Notes under the pieces: model-generated | The model's input: the letters and a program-made list of their open reading frames with translations, nothing else | What the model was told of the DNA's origin: nothing | Databases searched by the model: none | In this document: one piece after another, positions 36,640 through 46,652 of the stretch | How the letters are laid out: each line of letters begins with the position of its first letter | Numbering within the stretch: position 1 is the first letter of the stretch | Position numbers and translations under genes: made by a program | Origin: Bacteroidota bacterium | Lineage (GTDB): Bacteria; Bacteroidota; Bacteroidia; Bacteroidales; Bacteroidaceae | Direction: 5' to 3' | Assembly (NCBI GenBank): GCA_023426145.1 | Contig: JAFABG010000026.1 | Location: 62,001 to 126,000 of the forward strand | Length of the DNA: 64,000 nt

Positions 36640-39600
36640 TTAAAATGCAACATTAAGACCGAACGTAAATGTTCTCGGACGAGGATAAGTGAAAAATTGA
36701 CGATTTGCCCCCCATTTGTTATCACCTAAACGAGAAGAGTTGTCTGGATCGTATCCATTATAATCTTTCGAAGTAATTAAGAATGCATTATTTACATTCG
36801 CATACAGACGCAAAGACGAAAGACCGATCTTTTTGATCATTGATGGCTGGAATGTATATCCAAGCTGAATCATATTACAACGCAAATAAGACCCATCACA
36901 AACCCAATCATCATCCGCTTGATTATTAGCTCCCTGACCGAAGTTATTCAATCGAATAGCCTGTTCCTTACCCGTAGGATTGAGAGTAGGATGCCATGCT
37001 TCTTTATAAAGACGGTCTATACCATTAGTTAGAAAACGAGCAACTGTAGAGTGGTAGAATTCTTGCATTACGTCTACTCCCCAAGTATACTGGAAGTCTA
37101 CCGTCAAATCAAATCCTTTATAATTAAAGGTATTGATAAAAGAGCCCATCCAATCGGGTAATCCATTTCCAATAATCTCACGTTTCTTATATGTTACTTT
37201 CTCACCAACAGTTGAAGGTATATTCATCGTCTCAGCGTCCCAATTCTCTGGAATGCCATCGTAGATGCCAGCACGCTTGTAGCCGTAAAATGAAGATAGC
37301 TCTTCGCCTTCTCTGATCAACATATCATAGCCTACAAAACCATCTGTAGTAATCTGTCGCTTTCCAGTTATCGGATCTACAGAAGCACTCTCATCTAGCT
37401 TTTCAACACGATTTTTATTGTAACCTAGATTAACTGTAGAAGTCCATTGAAACTCAGGAGTCTGTATGGGATAGGTGGTGACTAAAATGTCCACCCCACG
37501 ATTGGAAACTGCTCCAATATTATCCATTATTGAGGAATAACCAGTAGACTCAGGGATAGGGCGGTTCAATAATAAATCCGAAGTATATTTGTAATAATAA
37601 GATATATCAAAGTTCAATCGGTTATTAAATAAGCCAAGTTCAAAACCAAAATCCCACTGGCCGGTCTTCTCCCATTTCAAATCAGGGTTAGGCATATTGT
37701 CTAAATATGAAACAACGTGTAAAGCATCGCCTATGATTGTATTCGATTGACTAACAGTCGCCAAAGATCTATAAGTACCTATTTCTGAGTTTCCAGTAAG
37801 CCCATAAGACGTATGAAGTTTTAATTTACTGATTAATGAGTTATCTTTTAGAAAATCTTCATTTGAAGCCATCCACCCTAAACCAACTGAAGGAAAGAAA
37901 GCATACTTATTATTTAATCCGAATTTAGAAGAACCATCATAACGTCCAGTCACTGTAGCCATATACTTATTATCGTATGAATAGGCTAAACGAAGAAAGT
38001 AAGAATTCATAGCCCATTTATCATAGTCATTTCCTACTGAAGGACGATTTGTTCCCGAGCCTAAATTATAATACCCGTAATAATCATCAATATACTTACT
38101 ATCTGAAGCATTAAAAGAGGTGTAATGGTATTCTTGCCAAGACATACCTGCCATAGCATTTATGTGATGCTTCTTAAAGTCTTTTACATAAGTCAAATAA
38201 GTTTCTTCCTGCCAGTATAATGAATTGGAATTGCTTGCAGAAGCTGTTCCTTCAGAATTCTGATTGATCATTGGCCTTGGAGTAAAAGGAGTATAATTCG
38301 CATTCCGATTGTTATGATAGTCTATACCAAATTGGGTTTTCAAATCAAGTCCCTTCATCAAGTGAAAAGTTAAAGCACCATTTCCGAAGATTTGTGTACG
38401 GTATTGCATAGCATACATACGTTCGAGCAACTCTACAGGATTACCTACACCTTCAGGACTAAATCCTTGTTTGCCACTATCCGGATCGTTTTGATCTTTT
38501 AAAATAGAGCTCGTACTAATGATATTTGTTTGCGTGTATTCACCATCCAGTTTAACTGGTAAAAACGGTAATTGCTCAATCATCGTACGCAATGCGCCCT
38601 GTCCGTAAGGATTATCTGAGGTTCGGTTTCCCCAAGTATGGTTCACCAACAAATTGATTGATGTAGACAACCACTTAGTTGGTTTATCGTCATAGGCTAA
38701 TTTAGCATTAATACGTTTGAAAAAAGAATTAAGCAAAATACCCTGTTGATCCGTGTAATTAATAAATGCCCCTATAGACGATTCATCTAAAGAACGTTGG
38801 ATGCTGAGCTGATGATTATGAGAAACTGCCGTGCGAGATGCTTCATCTTGCCAATTCGTATTATATTTAGGCGAACCGTCAGCATTAAATAATCGCTGAT
38901 CTGTGAATATCTGAGACAAATCGGTAGTAAAGTTTTTGTCTTGAAATTGATTGGCATTTTCCAAACCCTGCTTAAAGGTAGACATCCATTCGTTAGCATC
39001 CATCACATCTATTTGTCTTGCCATAGTGCCGATAGATATAGAACCATCATAAGAGATGTGTACACCTTTGCCCGCATTTCCACGTTTAGTTGTTACCATG
39101 ATTACACCATTGGCACCACGAGCACCATAAATAGCAGCCGAAGAAGCATCTTTCAAAACTTCGATAGATTCAATATCATTAGGGTTTAGTAAATCAAAAT
39201 TAGACATCACCACTCCGTCTACTACATACAAAGGAGTAGCTGACGCATTAATCGTTGAAATACCACGAATGATGACACGAGATTCTCCTCCAGGTTGCCC
39301 CGTATTGGAAAAGATATTCACACCGGCAACTTTCCCTTTTAATCCGTCAAGGGCATTAAAAGACTGAGCTTTTAAAAGATCCTTCCCTTTAGCCGTAGAA
39401 ATAGAACCAGTCAAATCCGACTTACGCATTGTTCCATAGCCAACTACTACTACTTCTTCTAAAGCCTGTGTATCAGACTGCAAAGTAATATTAAGAACAC
39501 CTCCTTTAACTTCGGAGACCTTAAATTCTTTAGTAACATAGCCAATATAGGAGAAAGTTAAGGTAGCATTCATAGGTACCGTGAGTCGATACTTACCGTT

Positions 39601-39777
39601 CACATCGGTGATTGTGCCAATGCTCCCATTCTTGACCTTCACTGTACCGTTGATAACAAGCTCTCCCTGATCATCAGTCACAGTTCCGGAAATTGTTTTT
39701 ACAGATTGAGCACTAATGCCCAAACTGAACATCATACCTACAATAAATAGGGTAAGATACTTTAGCTTTTCATTCAT
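36640..39777 (-). CDS. SusC/RagA family TonB-linked outer-membrane transporter (first pair)
   Basis: A 1045-residue SusC protein with signal peptide (FSLGISAQ), a CarboxypepD_reg-like domain (ISGTVTDDQGELVINGTVKV), the SusC signature LEEVVVVGYGTMRKSDLTG, a plug domain (GARGANGVIMVTTKRG) and a C-terminal barrel ending RTFTFGLNVAF. It differs clearly from SusC2, so the two are old paralogues rather than a recent duplication. It is the first gene of a susC1-susD1 transcript next to the HTCS-like regulator, from a promoter about 60 bp upstream that matches the susC2 promoter. Confidence 0.97.
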   Translation of the reverse strand: MNEKLKYLTLFIVGMMFSLGISAQSVKTISGTVTDDQGELVINGTVKVKNGSIGTITDVNGKYRLTVPMNATLTFSYIGYVTKEFKVSEVKGGVLNITLQSDTQALEEVVVVGYGTMRKSDLTGSISTAKGKDLLKAQSFNALDGLKGKVAGVNIFSNTGQPGGESRVIIRGISTINASATPLYVVDGVVMSNFDLLNPNDIESIEVLKDASSAAIYGARGANGVIMVTTKRGNAGKGVHISYDGSISIGTMARQIDVMDANEWMSTFKQGLENANQFQDKNFTTDLSQIFTDQRLFNADGSPKYNTNWQDEASRTAVSHNHQLSIQRSLDESSIGAFINYTDQQGILLNSFFKRINAKLAYDDKPTKWLSTSINLLVNHTWGNRTSDNPYGQGALRTMIEQLPFLPVKLDGEYTQTNIISTSSILKDQNDPDSGKQGFSPEGVGNPVELLERMYAMQYRTQIFGNGALTFHLMKGLDLKTQFGIDYHNNRNANYTPFTPRPMINQNSEGTASASNSNSLYWQEETYLTYVKDFKKHHINAMAGMSWQEYHYTSFNASDSKYIDDYYGYYNLGSGTNRPSVGNDYDKWAMNSYFLRLAYSYDNKYMATVTGRYDGSSKFGLNNKYAFFPSVGLGWMASNEDFLKDNSLISKLKLHTSYGLTGNSEIGTYRSLATVSQSNTIIGDALHVVSYLDNMPNPDLKWEKTGQWDFGFELGLFNNRLNFDISYYYKYTSDLLLNRPIPESTGYSSIMDNIGAVSNRGVDILVTTYPIQTPEFQWTSTVNLGYNKNRVEKLDESASVDPITGKRQITTDGFVGYDMLIREGEELSSFYGYKRAGIYDGIPENWDAETMNIPSTVGEKVTYKKREIIGNGLPDWMGSFINTFNYKGFDLTVDFQYTWGVDVMQEFYHSTVARFLTNGIDRLYKEAWHPTLNPTGKEQAIRLNNFGQGANNQADDDWVCDGSYLRCNMIQLGYTFQPSMIKKIGLSSLRLYANVNNAFLITSKDYNGYDPDNSSRLGDNKWGANRQFFTYPRPRTFTFGLNVAF

Positions 39778-39838
39778 AATTATTAAATTTGATTAGTAAA
39801 AAGGTAATTATTTGTTTACTATTTAAAAACACCCTACT

Positions 39839-39869
39839 GCGAATTAAGAGAATTTAAGTAAGAAGCAAG
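39839..39869 (-). promoter_or_regulatory. susC1 promoter
   Basis: Minus strand CTTG (39866-39869), 19-bp spacer, then TAATTCGC (39839-39846). The 13-mer ACTGCGAATTAAG (39836-39848 plus strand) is identical to that upstream of susC2. Upstream lie TAGAGCACA (39932-39940) and TAGAGAACA (39987-39995), candidate regulator sites 55 bp apart. Confidence 0.55.
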
Positions 39870-40060
39870 TGCTCTGCCCTGCCAAAAAACAGACAAATAT
39901 TTTTGCTTACCCAAAGCACAATAGGGAATAATAGAGCACAGAAAAAACCTTTATAAATCAAACATTTACAAATGAGAAGAGACAATTAGAGAACATTAAA
40001 AATGTGAGGAAGGAAACACGCATTCAAGAAAGAAATCTCTCAAAACAAGCTTAAAAAGAT

Positions 40061-43000
40061 TTAATCGATACTATTGGTTCTTAATATGGACTGATCTCTA
40101 TAATCTTTGGGAGTCATCCCAAAACGGCGAGTAAATTCTTTATAGAAATAAGAACGGCTGGCAATACCGACCTCTGAAATGACATCCTGAATGGAAAGCT
40201 CTTCATTGCGTAATAATAAAGCAGCTTTCTCCATACGATAAATCCGGATCAAATCACTAGGAGAAAGATTTGAAATTTCTTTAAATTTACGATAAAATTG
40301 TCGAGAACTCATCGCCATTTTCCCTGCAATGAGTGTAGACCCTAACTCTTCATTATCCAGATTTTCCTCAATCACCTGCAACAACTTACGAACAAATTCA
40401 GCCTGCTCATTGGTAGAACAGACAATTTGTCCGGCTAAATTTCCCAATTCATCCATGTAAATCTGTTTAGCTTCTCGCTTCCCGTAAATTGCATTATGAA
40501 CCACCTCTCGCAGAAACAAGATATCATAAGGAAGTACAACATAAGAATCAGCCCACAATAATAGTTTTCGCTGAATAGAAGAACTCACTTTCCAAGTCAG
40601 CATAGGAATAAAAGCTGTTTTAGATAGTAGACTTCTATTTTTATTAATATACTCCATAAAAGTGGTTTCTGCTCCAGCATACATCGTCATATCTACCAAC
40701 AACAAAGCTGGTGTAGACGAACGAATCTCATCAAACGCTAGTTGTATGCTCTTGACTGGCTTCACTTTATATTCATCTGCTAAGAAATTACTGATAAACC
40801 AAGTCATCTCATCTCTGTCTTCGAGCAACAAGACCGTTTTTTTCTCTTGGACGCTGACTTCAGTTAAGTTAGAAGCTTCAAAACAAATAGTCAGTTGATT
40901 TCCTGATGTTACCTCTATGCAACTAACTTTAGCATGAACACGTTCTAAAGCAGATTGCACAAAACATAACAACAGCTGATCTGCGAATTCTAAATCGGCA
41001 TCTTTTACTAATGCTGAAGAGAATTCACCGACAAGAGAGTCGTGCAATATTTTCACAGCATCATCTGTAGAAGTAAAGTTCAGACACATATAGCCGTTAT
41101 CTTCAGTAGCATCAACAGTCACTTGCGCATTATGAATGCGAGAGATCTGGTAATAACAATAATACAAGATACTATACAAAGCATTCTTGTAAACTGGAAA
41201 AATAAAGCTTTCAGGGATTATCGAATGAATGGAATCCTTTTTAATCCCCTGTTCTTCAAGTGTATTCAAAACTTGTTGTGATACCCCCTGTATAGACATA
41301 CGAGCAGAAATAATAAATTTATCCGGAAAGAAATGCTTCAATTCCTCACGATGAACAATATTGGGATTAAGAAGGGCTGTCATCACCGTTTCACGTATAA
41401 GAGAGACTTTATCTAGACGCTGTTGATAAGTAATATTTTCAGCTCGTAACTCATCACAGCTATTATAAATGAGCGTAAAACGATCAAGCATATCATCTCC
41501 AATACCATTGCCGAATGTCTGCGTCCTAGCTTTCTCCTTATCTAGCAAATGCTTCAAATTCCGTTCGCGAAGAACATATTTATGGAGTAAATGGAGTAAA
41601 TAACCTAAGAGAAATAGAAGTAAAAGAGCATAAGATACATAAGCCCCAGTAGATTTATACCAAGGAGGAAGTATGCAAATTGGAATGGAGAATAATTTAT
41701 ATTCTGTATCAAACACATCTTTGCGATATCGGATCTTAAAAGTGTAATTCCCCGCCGGAACATCGGTGTAGGAAGCTTCATTCATACTACTAAAAGAGCT
41801 CCACTCTTCGTCATACCCTTCCAACATAAAAGAGTATTCCACTTCATCTCCTGCCAAATAATCAGGAACGGCAAAAGAGAGCGAAAAAGAAGTCTCAGTC
41901 CCTTTTAAACGTAGACTTTTACCATTATCCACGTAATAGTCTCCCAGTCGAACTTCCGTTCGCCCAATCCACAACCGTCGCAATAAAATATCAGGGTAGA
42001 AATCTGGAGCTGCAGCAACGGTTCTATCTAAATAAAGCAAACCATCAATGCCTCCAAAAAAAAGATTTCCAGTATAAGGACATTGATAATAAGCATCATC
42101 ACTAAACTCACCAATTTGAGCCCCTGCACTATAATAATAATCATGTGAAGCACCATTCTTAGGATTATATTTAATCAATCCCCGATTAGTGCCTAACCAT
42201 AGAAAACCGTTGCCATCTTCCAACACCCCATGTATCATATCGTTTAGTAAACCTTGTTCGCGCCCGATATAGGTAGCTTCTATTTTTTTTCCATTAAATG
42301 TCAAGCTCACTAATCCTGAGGTAGTTCCTACATACATTTTCCCATCATGAGCACGATATAAACTAAGTACGTCATCTACAGATTTACGAAGTTTCTCTTT
42401 CAACGAGATCACTTTATACTCTTCAGTCCTTTTATCAAAGCGAATTAATCCTCTTTCACGACTACCCAGCCACAGAATAGAGTCTCCTTCGGCCAACATG
42501 GGATAAAACAGACTAATCTCATGCTGTTCGTGATAAAAATGATAACGATGTTGTCGTTTAACAAAGACTTTTCCCGCTTGTTTCCCCAAAACAAGTTTAG
42601 AGAAGCCTGTTCCTGCTGTCACGACATAAAGTGTACTATCATTTTCCTCAAAAATATCATGTATCTCAATAGCAGGTTGCTCTGTCGGATTTTCCACTGG
42701 ACGAACAGTATCATCGGAAAAGGAATAATAATATAACCCGGGACTGCCCGCTCCAATCCAGAAACCATCCATAAAACGGCTCTCCACTAGCTTATATACA
42801 TGAAACTCTCTATCCCATTTTATATATGAAGCTGCTCGCTGATTTTCTTCAGGCGAATAAACCTTTGCTGCAGCTAAATTCGAAGGGTTCGTTCTAAAAT
42901 CAGGAATATGTATCAAACCATCCCCTTTTGTACCAAACCACAAGCCCCCTTTCTTATCAGTCATAACAGATCTTACCTGTCTACTTAGTTCTGGGGAAAT

Positions 43001-44056
43001 GCGATTTAACATCAGATTACTTGCAATGGCATATTTCTTAGCATACATCACTGCACCTTGTCCATCAGAAGCTATCCATAACATACCTTGCCTTGGATCG
43101 CGGTATAAGCTATAAATACGGATGTTTCGATTGACCACTTCGGCTTCGTATTTCTTCGAAGTACGCAATCGAATTAATCCATTAGCGCGAAAAGCAACGA
43201 TTATATCTTCATAAAATGGAACGACTCCAGTAACCACTCCATATTTCTGAGTAAGCGAAGAAAGGTTACGAATATAAATCTTAGATTTTCGGGAAATGTC
43301 ATACATATACAAATCCTGATCACAATCTATAAAACAAAATATTCCATTTTGATAAAAAATATCCTCAATCGCTTTTGAATGAAATGTAGTTGTTGAAACG
43401 GACAAACGGACAGATGAACTATCTGCTTCAAAGGTATTGAGCGAGTATTGTTTCACTTGCCCAGAATTTGGAGGAAACAGCCAAAAAGTTCCGTCATCCA
43501 TCACGAATGTACGCTGCCCCATACGATCAATTAAATAAGAAGGCTTTTGGACTAAAGCAAAGTTATGATGATACGTATTATAATAATAAATCCCATCACT
43601 GGCAAATACCCAAGTATTTCCCTTAGCATTAGAATTTATATAGTAATCGCCTTGAAAATCATAATTACTCACAACTTGCCTCTTCTTCTGCGAAAACCGA
43701 TTAACCCCTAAATGTGTAGAGATCCATAAGCAACTACTGTCTGCTTGAGAAATAGAATGAATAACATTGTTACTTAGAGTTTTGTCTACTGAAAAATCAG
43801 ATCGGAAGACCTCCATACTTTTACCATCCCAACAATTCACCCCATCATAAGTACCTAGCCACATCAATCCTTCATTATCTTGAAAAAGACAAAGTACAGC
43901 ACTATTAGACAATCCTTGCTGATAATCTACTTTCTTAAATAAGTAAGCGTCTTTTTCGTTATTCGCAACACTTGCTAATGGATATAATAAAACAACAAGT
44001 AAAAGAATGATTCCCGCATGAATACTCTTCAGTCTATCAACAAATTCATTTCCCAT
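40061..44056 (-). CDS. HTCS-like regulator with degenerate kinase and receiver
   Basis: A 1331-residue single-chain regulator with the layout of hybrid two-component systems that control glycan loci. It has an N-terminal signal anchor (residues about 16-32), Reg_prop beta-propeller repeats (GLMWLGTYDGVNCWDG, GGLWFGTKGDGLIHI, GFLWLGTNRGLIKYN) and a Y_Y_Y domain (YSFMLEGYDEEWS). A membrane segment at about 803-825, a kinase-like region, a receiver (about 1070-1190) and an AraC-type HTH (about 1245-1322) follow. The kinase region lacks the usual SHE-RTP phospho-acceptor box and recognisable N and G boxes. The receiver keeps Asp1122 but has Leu-Pro-Tyr where Lys-Pro is usual. It probably senses mannan fragments in the periplasm and activates the adjacent operons, perhaps without phosphotransfer. 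Confidence 0.88.
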   Translation of the reverse strand: MGNEFVDRLKSIHAGIILLLVVLLYPLASVANNEKDAYLFKKVDYQQGLSNSAVLCLFQDNEGLMWLGTYDGVNCWDGKSMEVFRSDFSVDKTLSNNVIHSISQADSSCLWISTHLGVNRFSQKKRQVVSNYDFQGDYYINSNAKGNTWVFASDGIYYYNTYHHNFALVQKPSYLIDRMGQRTFVMDDGTFWLFPPNSGQVKQYSLNTFEADSSSVRLSVSTTTFHSKAIEDIFYQNGIFCFIDCDQDLYMYDISRKSKIYIRNLSSLTQKYGVVTGVVPFYEDIIVAFRANGLIRLRTSKKYEAEVVNRNIRIYSLYRDPRQGMLWIASDGQGAVMYAKKYAIASNLMLNRISPELSRQVRSVMTDKKGGLWFGTKGDGLIHIPDFRTNPSNLAAAKVYSPEENQRAASYIKWDREFHVYKLVESRFMDGFWIGAGSPGLYYYSFSDDTVRPVENPTEQPAIEIHDIFEENDSTLYVVTAGTGFSKLVLGKQAGKVFVKRQHRYHFYHEQHEISLFYPMLAEGDSILWLGSRERGLIRFDKRTEEYKVISLKEKLRKSVDDVLSLYRAHDGKMYVGTTSGLVSLTFNGKKIEATYIGREQGLLNDMIHGVLEDGNGFLWLGTNRGLIKYNPKNGASHDYYYSAGAQIGEFSDDAYYQCPYTGNLFFGGIDGLLYLDRTVAAAPDFYPDILLRRLWIGRTEVRLGDYYVDNGKSLRLKGTETSFSLSFAVPDYLAGDEVEYSFMLEGYDEEWSSFSSMNEASYTDVPAGNYTFKIRYRKDVFDTEYKLFSIPICILPPWYKSTGAYVSYALLLLFLLGYLLHLLHKYVLRERNLKHLLDKEKARTQTFGNGIGDDMLDRFTLIYNSCDELRAENITYQQRLDKVSLIRETVMTALLNPNIVHREELKHFFPDKFIISARMSIQGVSQQVLNTLEEQGIKKDSIHSIIPESFIFPVYKNALYSILYYCYYQISRIHNAQVTVDATEDNGYMCLNFTSTDDAVKILHDSLVGEFSSALVKDADLEFADQLLLCFVQSALERVHAKVSCIEVTSGNQLTICFEASNLTEVSVQEKKTVLLLEDRDEMTWFISNFLADEYKVKPVKSIQLAFDEIRSSTPALLLVDMTMYAGAETTFMEYINKNRSLLSKTAFIPMLTWKVSSSIQRKLLLWADSYVVLPYDILFLREVVHNAIYGKREAKQIYMDELGNLAGQIVCSTNEQAEFVRKLLQVIEENLDNEELGSTLIAGKMAMSSRQFYRKFKEISNLSPSDLIRIYRMEKAALLLRNEELSIQDVISEVGIASRSYFYKEFTRRFGMTPKDYRDQSILRTNSID

Positions 44057-44113
44057 TTTTTTCAGATTTAACTCCTATTATCTTTATATTGCTGCTCTTT
44101 CAAACTCTAATTC

Positions 44114-44143
44114 GGTAATCGTAATGACTATCATTCAATTACC
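44114..44143. promoter_or_regulatory. Fur-box-like inverted repeat
   Basis: GGTAAT at 44114-44119, AATGA-CTA-TCATT at 44123-44135, and ATTACC at 44138-44143 make a nested dyad of 30 bp. The core AATGAnnnTCATT equals the centre of the classic Fur consensus. It is about 410 bp before the receptor gene and 58 bp before the HTCS-like gene, so the target is uncertain. Confidence 0.4.
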
Positions 44144-44523
44144 TATTTTTTCACGCTATCGATTTTATCTTTAGCCATAACTTAAACAAGATTCAGCATA
44201 AAAAATCTCTTGGAAGAATAAGAACAGTATTCCTATTATCGTGTTTATTGGTATCTCAATCTATCTTACAACAACTCTTCTCTCTCAAATTAAAGTAATG
44301 ATTTACTTTCACAACAATTAGATAGGGTCAATTTTGGCTATAAAAGAACCGGCAACAAATATAATGAATTAATGTGAATTATACGAAAATGGAAAAGAAA
44401 AGTAAGGTGCTTAGGCATAAACGTCATCATTCGATTACAAAAGGACTAATCAATCTTCATTTTAACATCTATTCATGCTTTATTTCATAATAAATGAGGA
44501 TTGATATCTTTTTATAAGAATAG

Positions 44524-44531
44524 TACTTTTG
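44524..44531 (+). promoter_or_regulatory. -7 box of the porphyrin operon
   Basis: TACTTTTG matches TAnnTTTG exactly, 24 bp before the first ATG at 44556. Confidence 0.55.
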
Positions 44532-44555
44532 CACCCGAAAAAGAAAGATGAATAA

Positions 44556-46637
44556 ATGATGAAGCAAAAATTAGCAGGATTAGTGATGTTCCTTTTACTA
44601 GTGTCATCCAATTACAGCATGGCTATTGATACTGAAAAAGACACCACTTCCTACTTGAAAACTATCGAGTTGGCAGGAGTAGAAATAAAAGGTTTTAAAC
44701 AAGATAAGACATTCGATCAAACGGGGTCTATCACGAACATAAATAGCCGCTTCTTACGTTCAAATGAAATAAACAGTGTTAAAGAACTCTCTTCCTTCAT
44801 TCCCAACTTATTTATGCCCGACTATGGTTCAAAGCAGAATACACCAATATATATTCGAGGCATCGGTTCGAAAATAAATGCACCTTCCATTGGCTTTTAT
44901 GTAGATGGGGTACCTCATTTTGAAAAATCAGCTTTTGATGTAGATCTTTCAGATATAAGCAACATTGAAGTATTGAGAGGACCTCAAGGAACTCTCTATG
45001 GACGTAATGCTATAGGTGGAATCATTAATATATATACCCATTCTCCGTTAGATTACCAAAATACCCGATTCAAGGTTAGTTATGGTAGCCGCAACGACAT
45101 GGAACTTTCGGCTACTAATTATACCAAAATAAATAATCACTTTGGTTTCTCTATCACAGGTAAGTACCATCAGAACGATGGCTTTTTTACCAACCAATAC
45201 ACAAACAAAAAAGCCGATGATATTCGCAATGGTGCAGGGCGAATATCACTAGCTTGGAGGCCTGCCGAAGACTGGACGATTCGTTTGAGTTCATCTATTG
45301 ATTTATCGAAGCAGGGTGGTTATCCTTATGGAGCATATAATGCTGAGACCAAAGAGTGGAAAGGAGTCAATTATGATAGCTACAGCAGTTATCGCCGTAC
45401 GATGGTTGCCTCGGGGCTTACCATTAACCATGAAGGAAAAGCGGTTAGTTTCAATAGCCAAACATCTCACCAATATATTGATGACAAGCAAGGTATTGAT
45501 CAAGATTTCACTCCGGAAGCTACCTATTTTGTCAATCAAAAGTTTAATCAACAGATGTGGAGCGAGGAACTTACATTTAAGTCCAAAAATTCGAAACGCT
45601 ATCATTGGATCACAGGATTATTTCTTTTCACTCAAAAATCTGATAATTTTGTTGGGCTGAATTATCTACAAAAAGAATATTCAACGCCTAAATATTATGA
45701 TATACCTACCTCAGGAGTAGCTGTCTGTCATCAATCAACTTACGATATAACTAAAAGTTTTTCTGTTACAGCAGGACTACGTTATGACTATGAATCAGCC
45801 AAGAACAATTATGAAGCATACAAACAACCTTTTGAAGGTGAACGTGTTGCTACAGATAACTTCGTTAGTAAACTGCACTTTAGTCAGATTACTCCTAAAT
45901 TAACCCTGCAAAATCGCTTTGCAAATAATCAAATGGTCTATGCTTCAGTTACAAGAGGCTACAAAGCCGGTGGATTCAATCTCACTTTCCAAGAAGATAA
46001 CGAACGGAGTTTTGGACCTGAATACAATTGGAATTATGAAGTAGGTGCTGAACTAACCTTCTTCAATAATAAATTAACTTCAAATATAAGTCTGTTTTAC
46101 ATTGATTGGCGTCACCAGCAAATAAGCCGAACAATACCAGGTGTAGGAAACATACAAAGTAATGCAGGACATTCTGATAGCAAAGGAGTAGAAGTTTCTT
46201 TGAAAGCACGCCCGTTATCAGGACTTGAAGTTCAATTAAACTATGGATACACGTATGCTCGATTCTTAGAGTATAAAAAAAGTGAAACTATAGATTTATC
46301 AGGAAAGATATTACCCATGGTGCCTAGAAATACTTTCTCTGGGGTTGTCAATTACTCCCTATATCGCCCCTGCCGATCCATAGACCGACTTATGTTCAAC
46401 GTGTCGGTGACTGGAATTGGAAAGATATATTGGTTAGAAGACAATATGGTGTCACAACCCTTCTATGCTTTGCTGAATTCCAAAATAACAGCTACGAAAG
46501 GAAAGTTCTCATGGGAAATATGGACTAAAAATATAACTAATACAGATTATATGAGTTATTATTTCGCGGCAAACGGTAAATTTGCACAAAAAGGCAAGCC
46601 ATTTACTATTGGTACCTCTTTAGTCATCAATTTATAG
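44556..46637 (+). CDS. TonB-dependent receptor, probably for porphyrin or iron chelate
   Basis: A 693-residue outer-membrane receptor with a signal peptide (about 24 residues, ending YSMA). The plug domain is clear (KELSSFIPNLFMPDYGSKQN, IYIRGIGSKINAPSIGFYVD, NIEVLRGPQGTLYGRNAIGG), followed by a beta-barrel ending FTIGTSLVINL. Unlike the SusC proteins it lacks a CarboxypepD_reg-like domain and a SusD partner, and its length fits the siderophore/heme receptor class. It is first in an operon with hemN, a protoporphyrinogen oxidase and an MFS permease (gaps 15-35 bp), so porphyrin or porphyrinogen uptake is the most likely role. Two ATG codons lie in tandem; I use the first. Confidence 0.88.
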   Translation: MMKQKLAGLVMFLLLVSSNYSMAIDTEKDTTSYLKTIELAGVEIKGFKQDKTFDQTGSITNINSRFLRSNEINSVKELSSFIPNLFMPDYGSKQNTPIYIRGIGSKINAPSIGFYVDGVPHFEKSAFDVDLSDISNIEVLRGPQGTLYGRNAIGGIINIYTHSPLDYQNTRFKVSYGSRNDMELSATNYTKINNHFGFSITGKYHQNDGFFTNQYTNKKADDIRNGAGRISLAWRPAEDWTIRLSSSIDLSKQGGYPYGAYNAETKEWKGVNYDSYSSYRRTMVASGLTINHEGKAVSFNSQTSHQYIDDKQGIDQDFTPEATYFVNQKFNQQMWSEELTFKSKNSKRYHWITGLFLFTQKSDNFVGLNYLQKEYSTPKYYDIPTSGVAVCHQSTYDITKSFSVTAGLRYDYESAKNNYEAYKQPFEGERVATDNFVSKLHFSQITPKLTLQNRFANNQMVYASVTRGYKAGGFNLTFQEDNERSFGPEYNWNYEVGAELTFFNNKLTSNISLFYIDWRHQQISRTIPGVGNIQSNAGHSDSKGVEVSLKARPLSGLEVQLNYGYTYARFLEYKKSETIDLSGKILPMVPRNTFSGVVNYSLYRPCRSIDRLMFNVSVTGIGKIYWLEDNMVSQPFYALLNSKITATKGKFSWEIWTKNITNTDYMSYYFAANGKFAQKGKPFTIGTSLVINL

Positions 46638-46652
46638 TTTATAAACAATTAG

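Larger units (their letters stand above)
44057..44555. other. Intergenic region between the HTCS-like gene and the porphyrin operon
   Basis: A 499-bp gap between divergent genes with no convincing ORF. It carries the Fur-box-like dyad at 44114-44143 and the receptor promoter at its right end. I found no clear -7 box for the HTCS-like gene. Confidence 0.5.
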
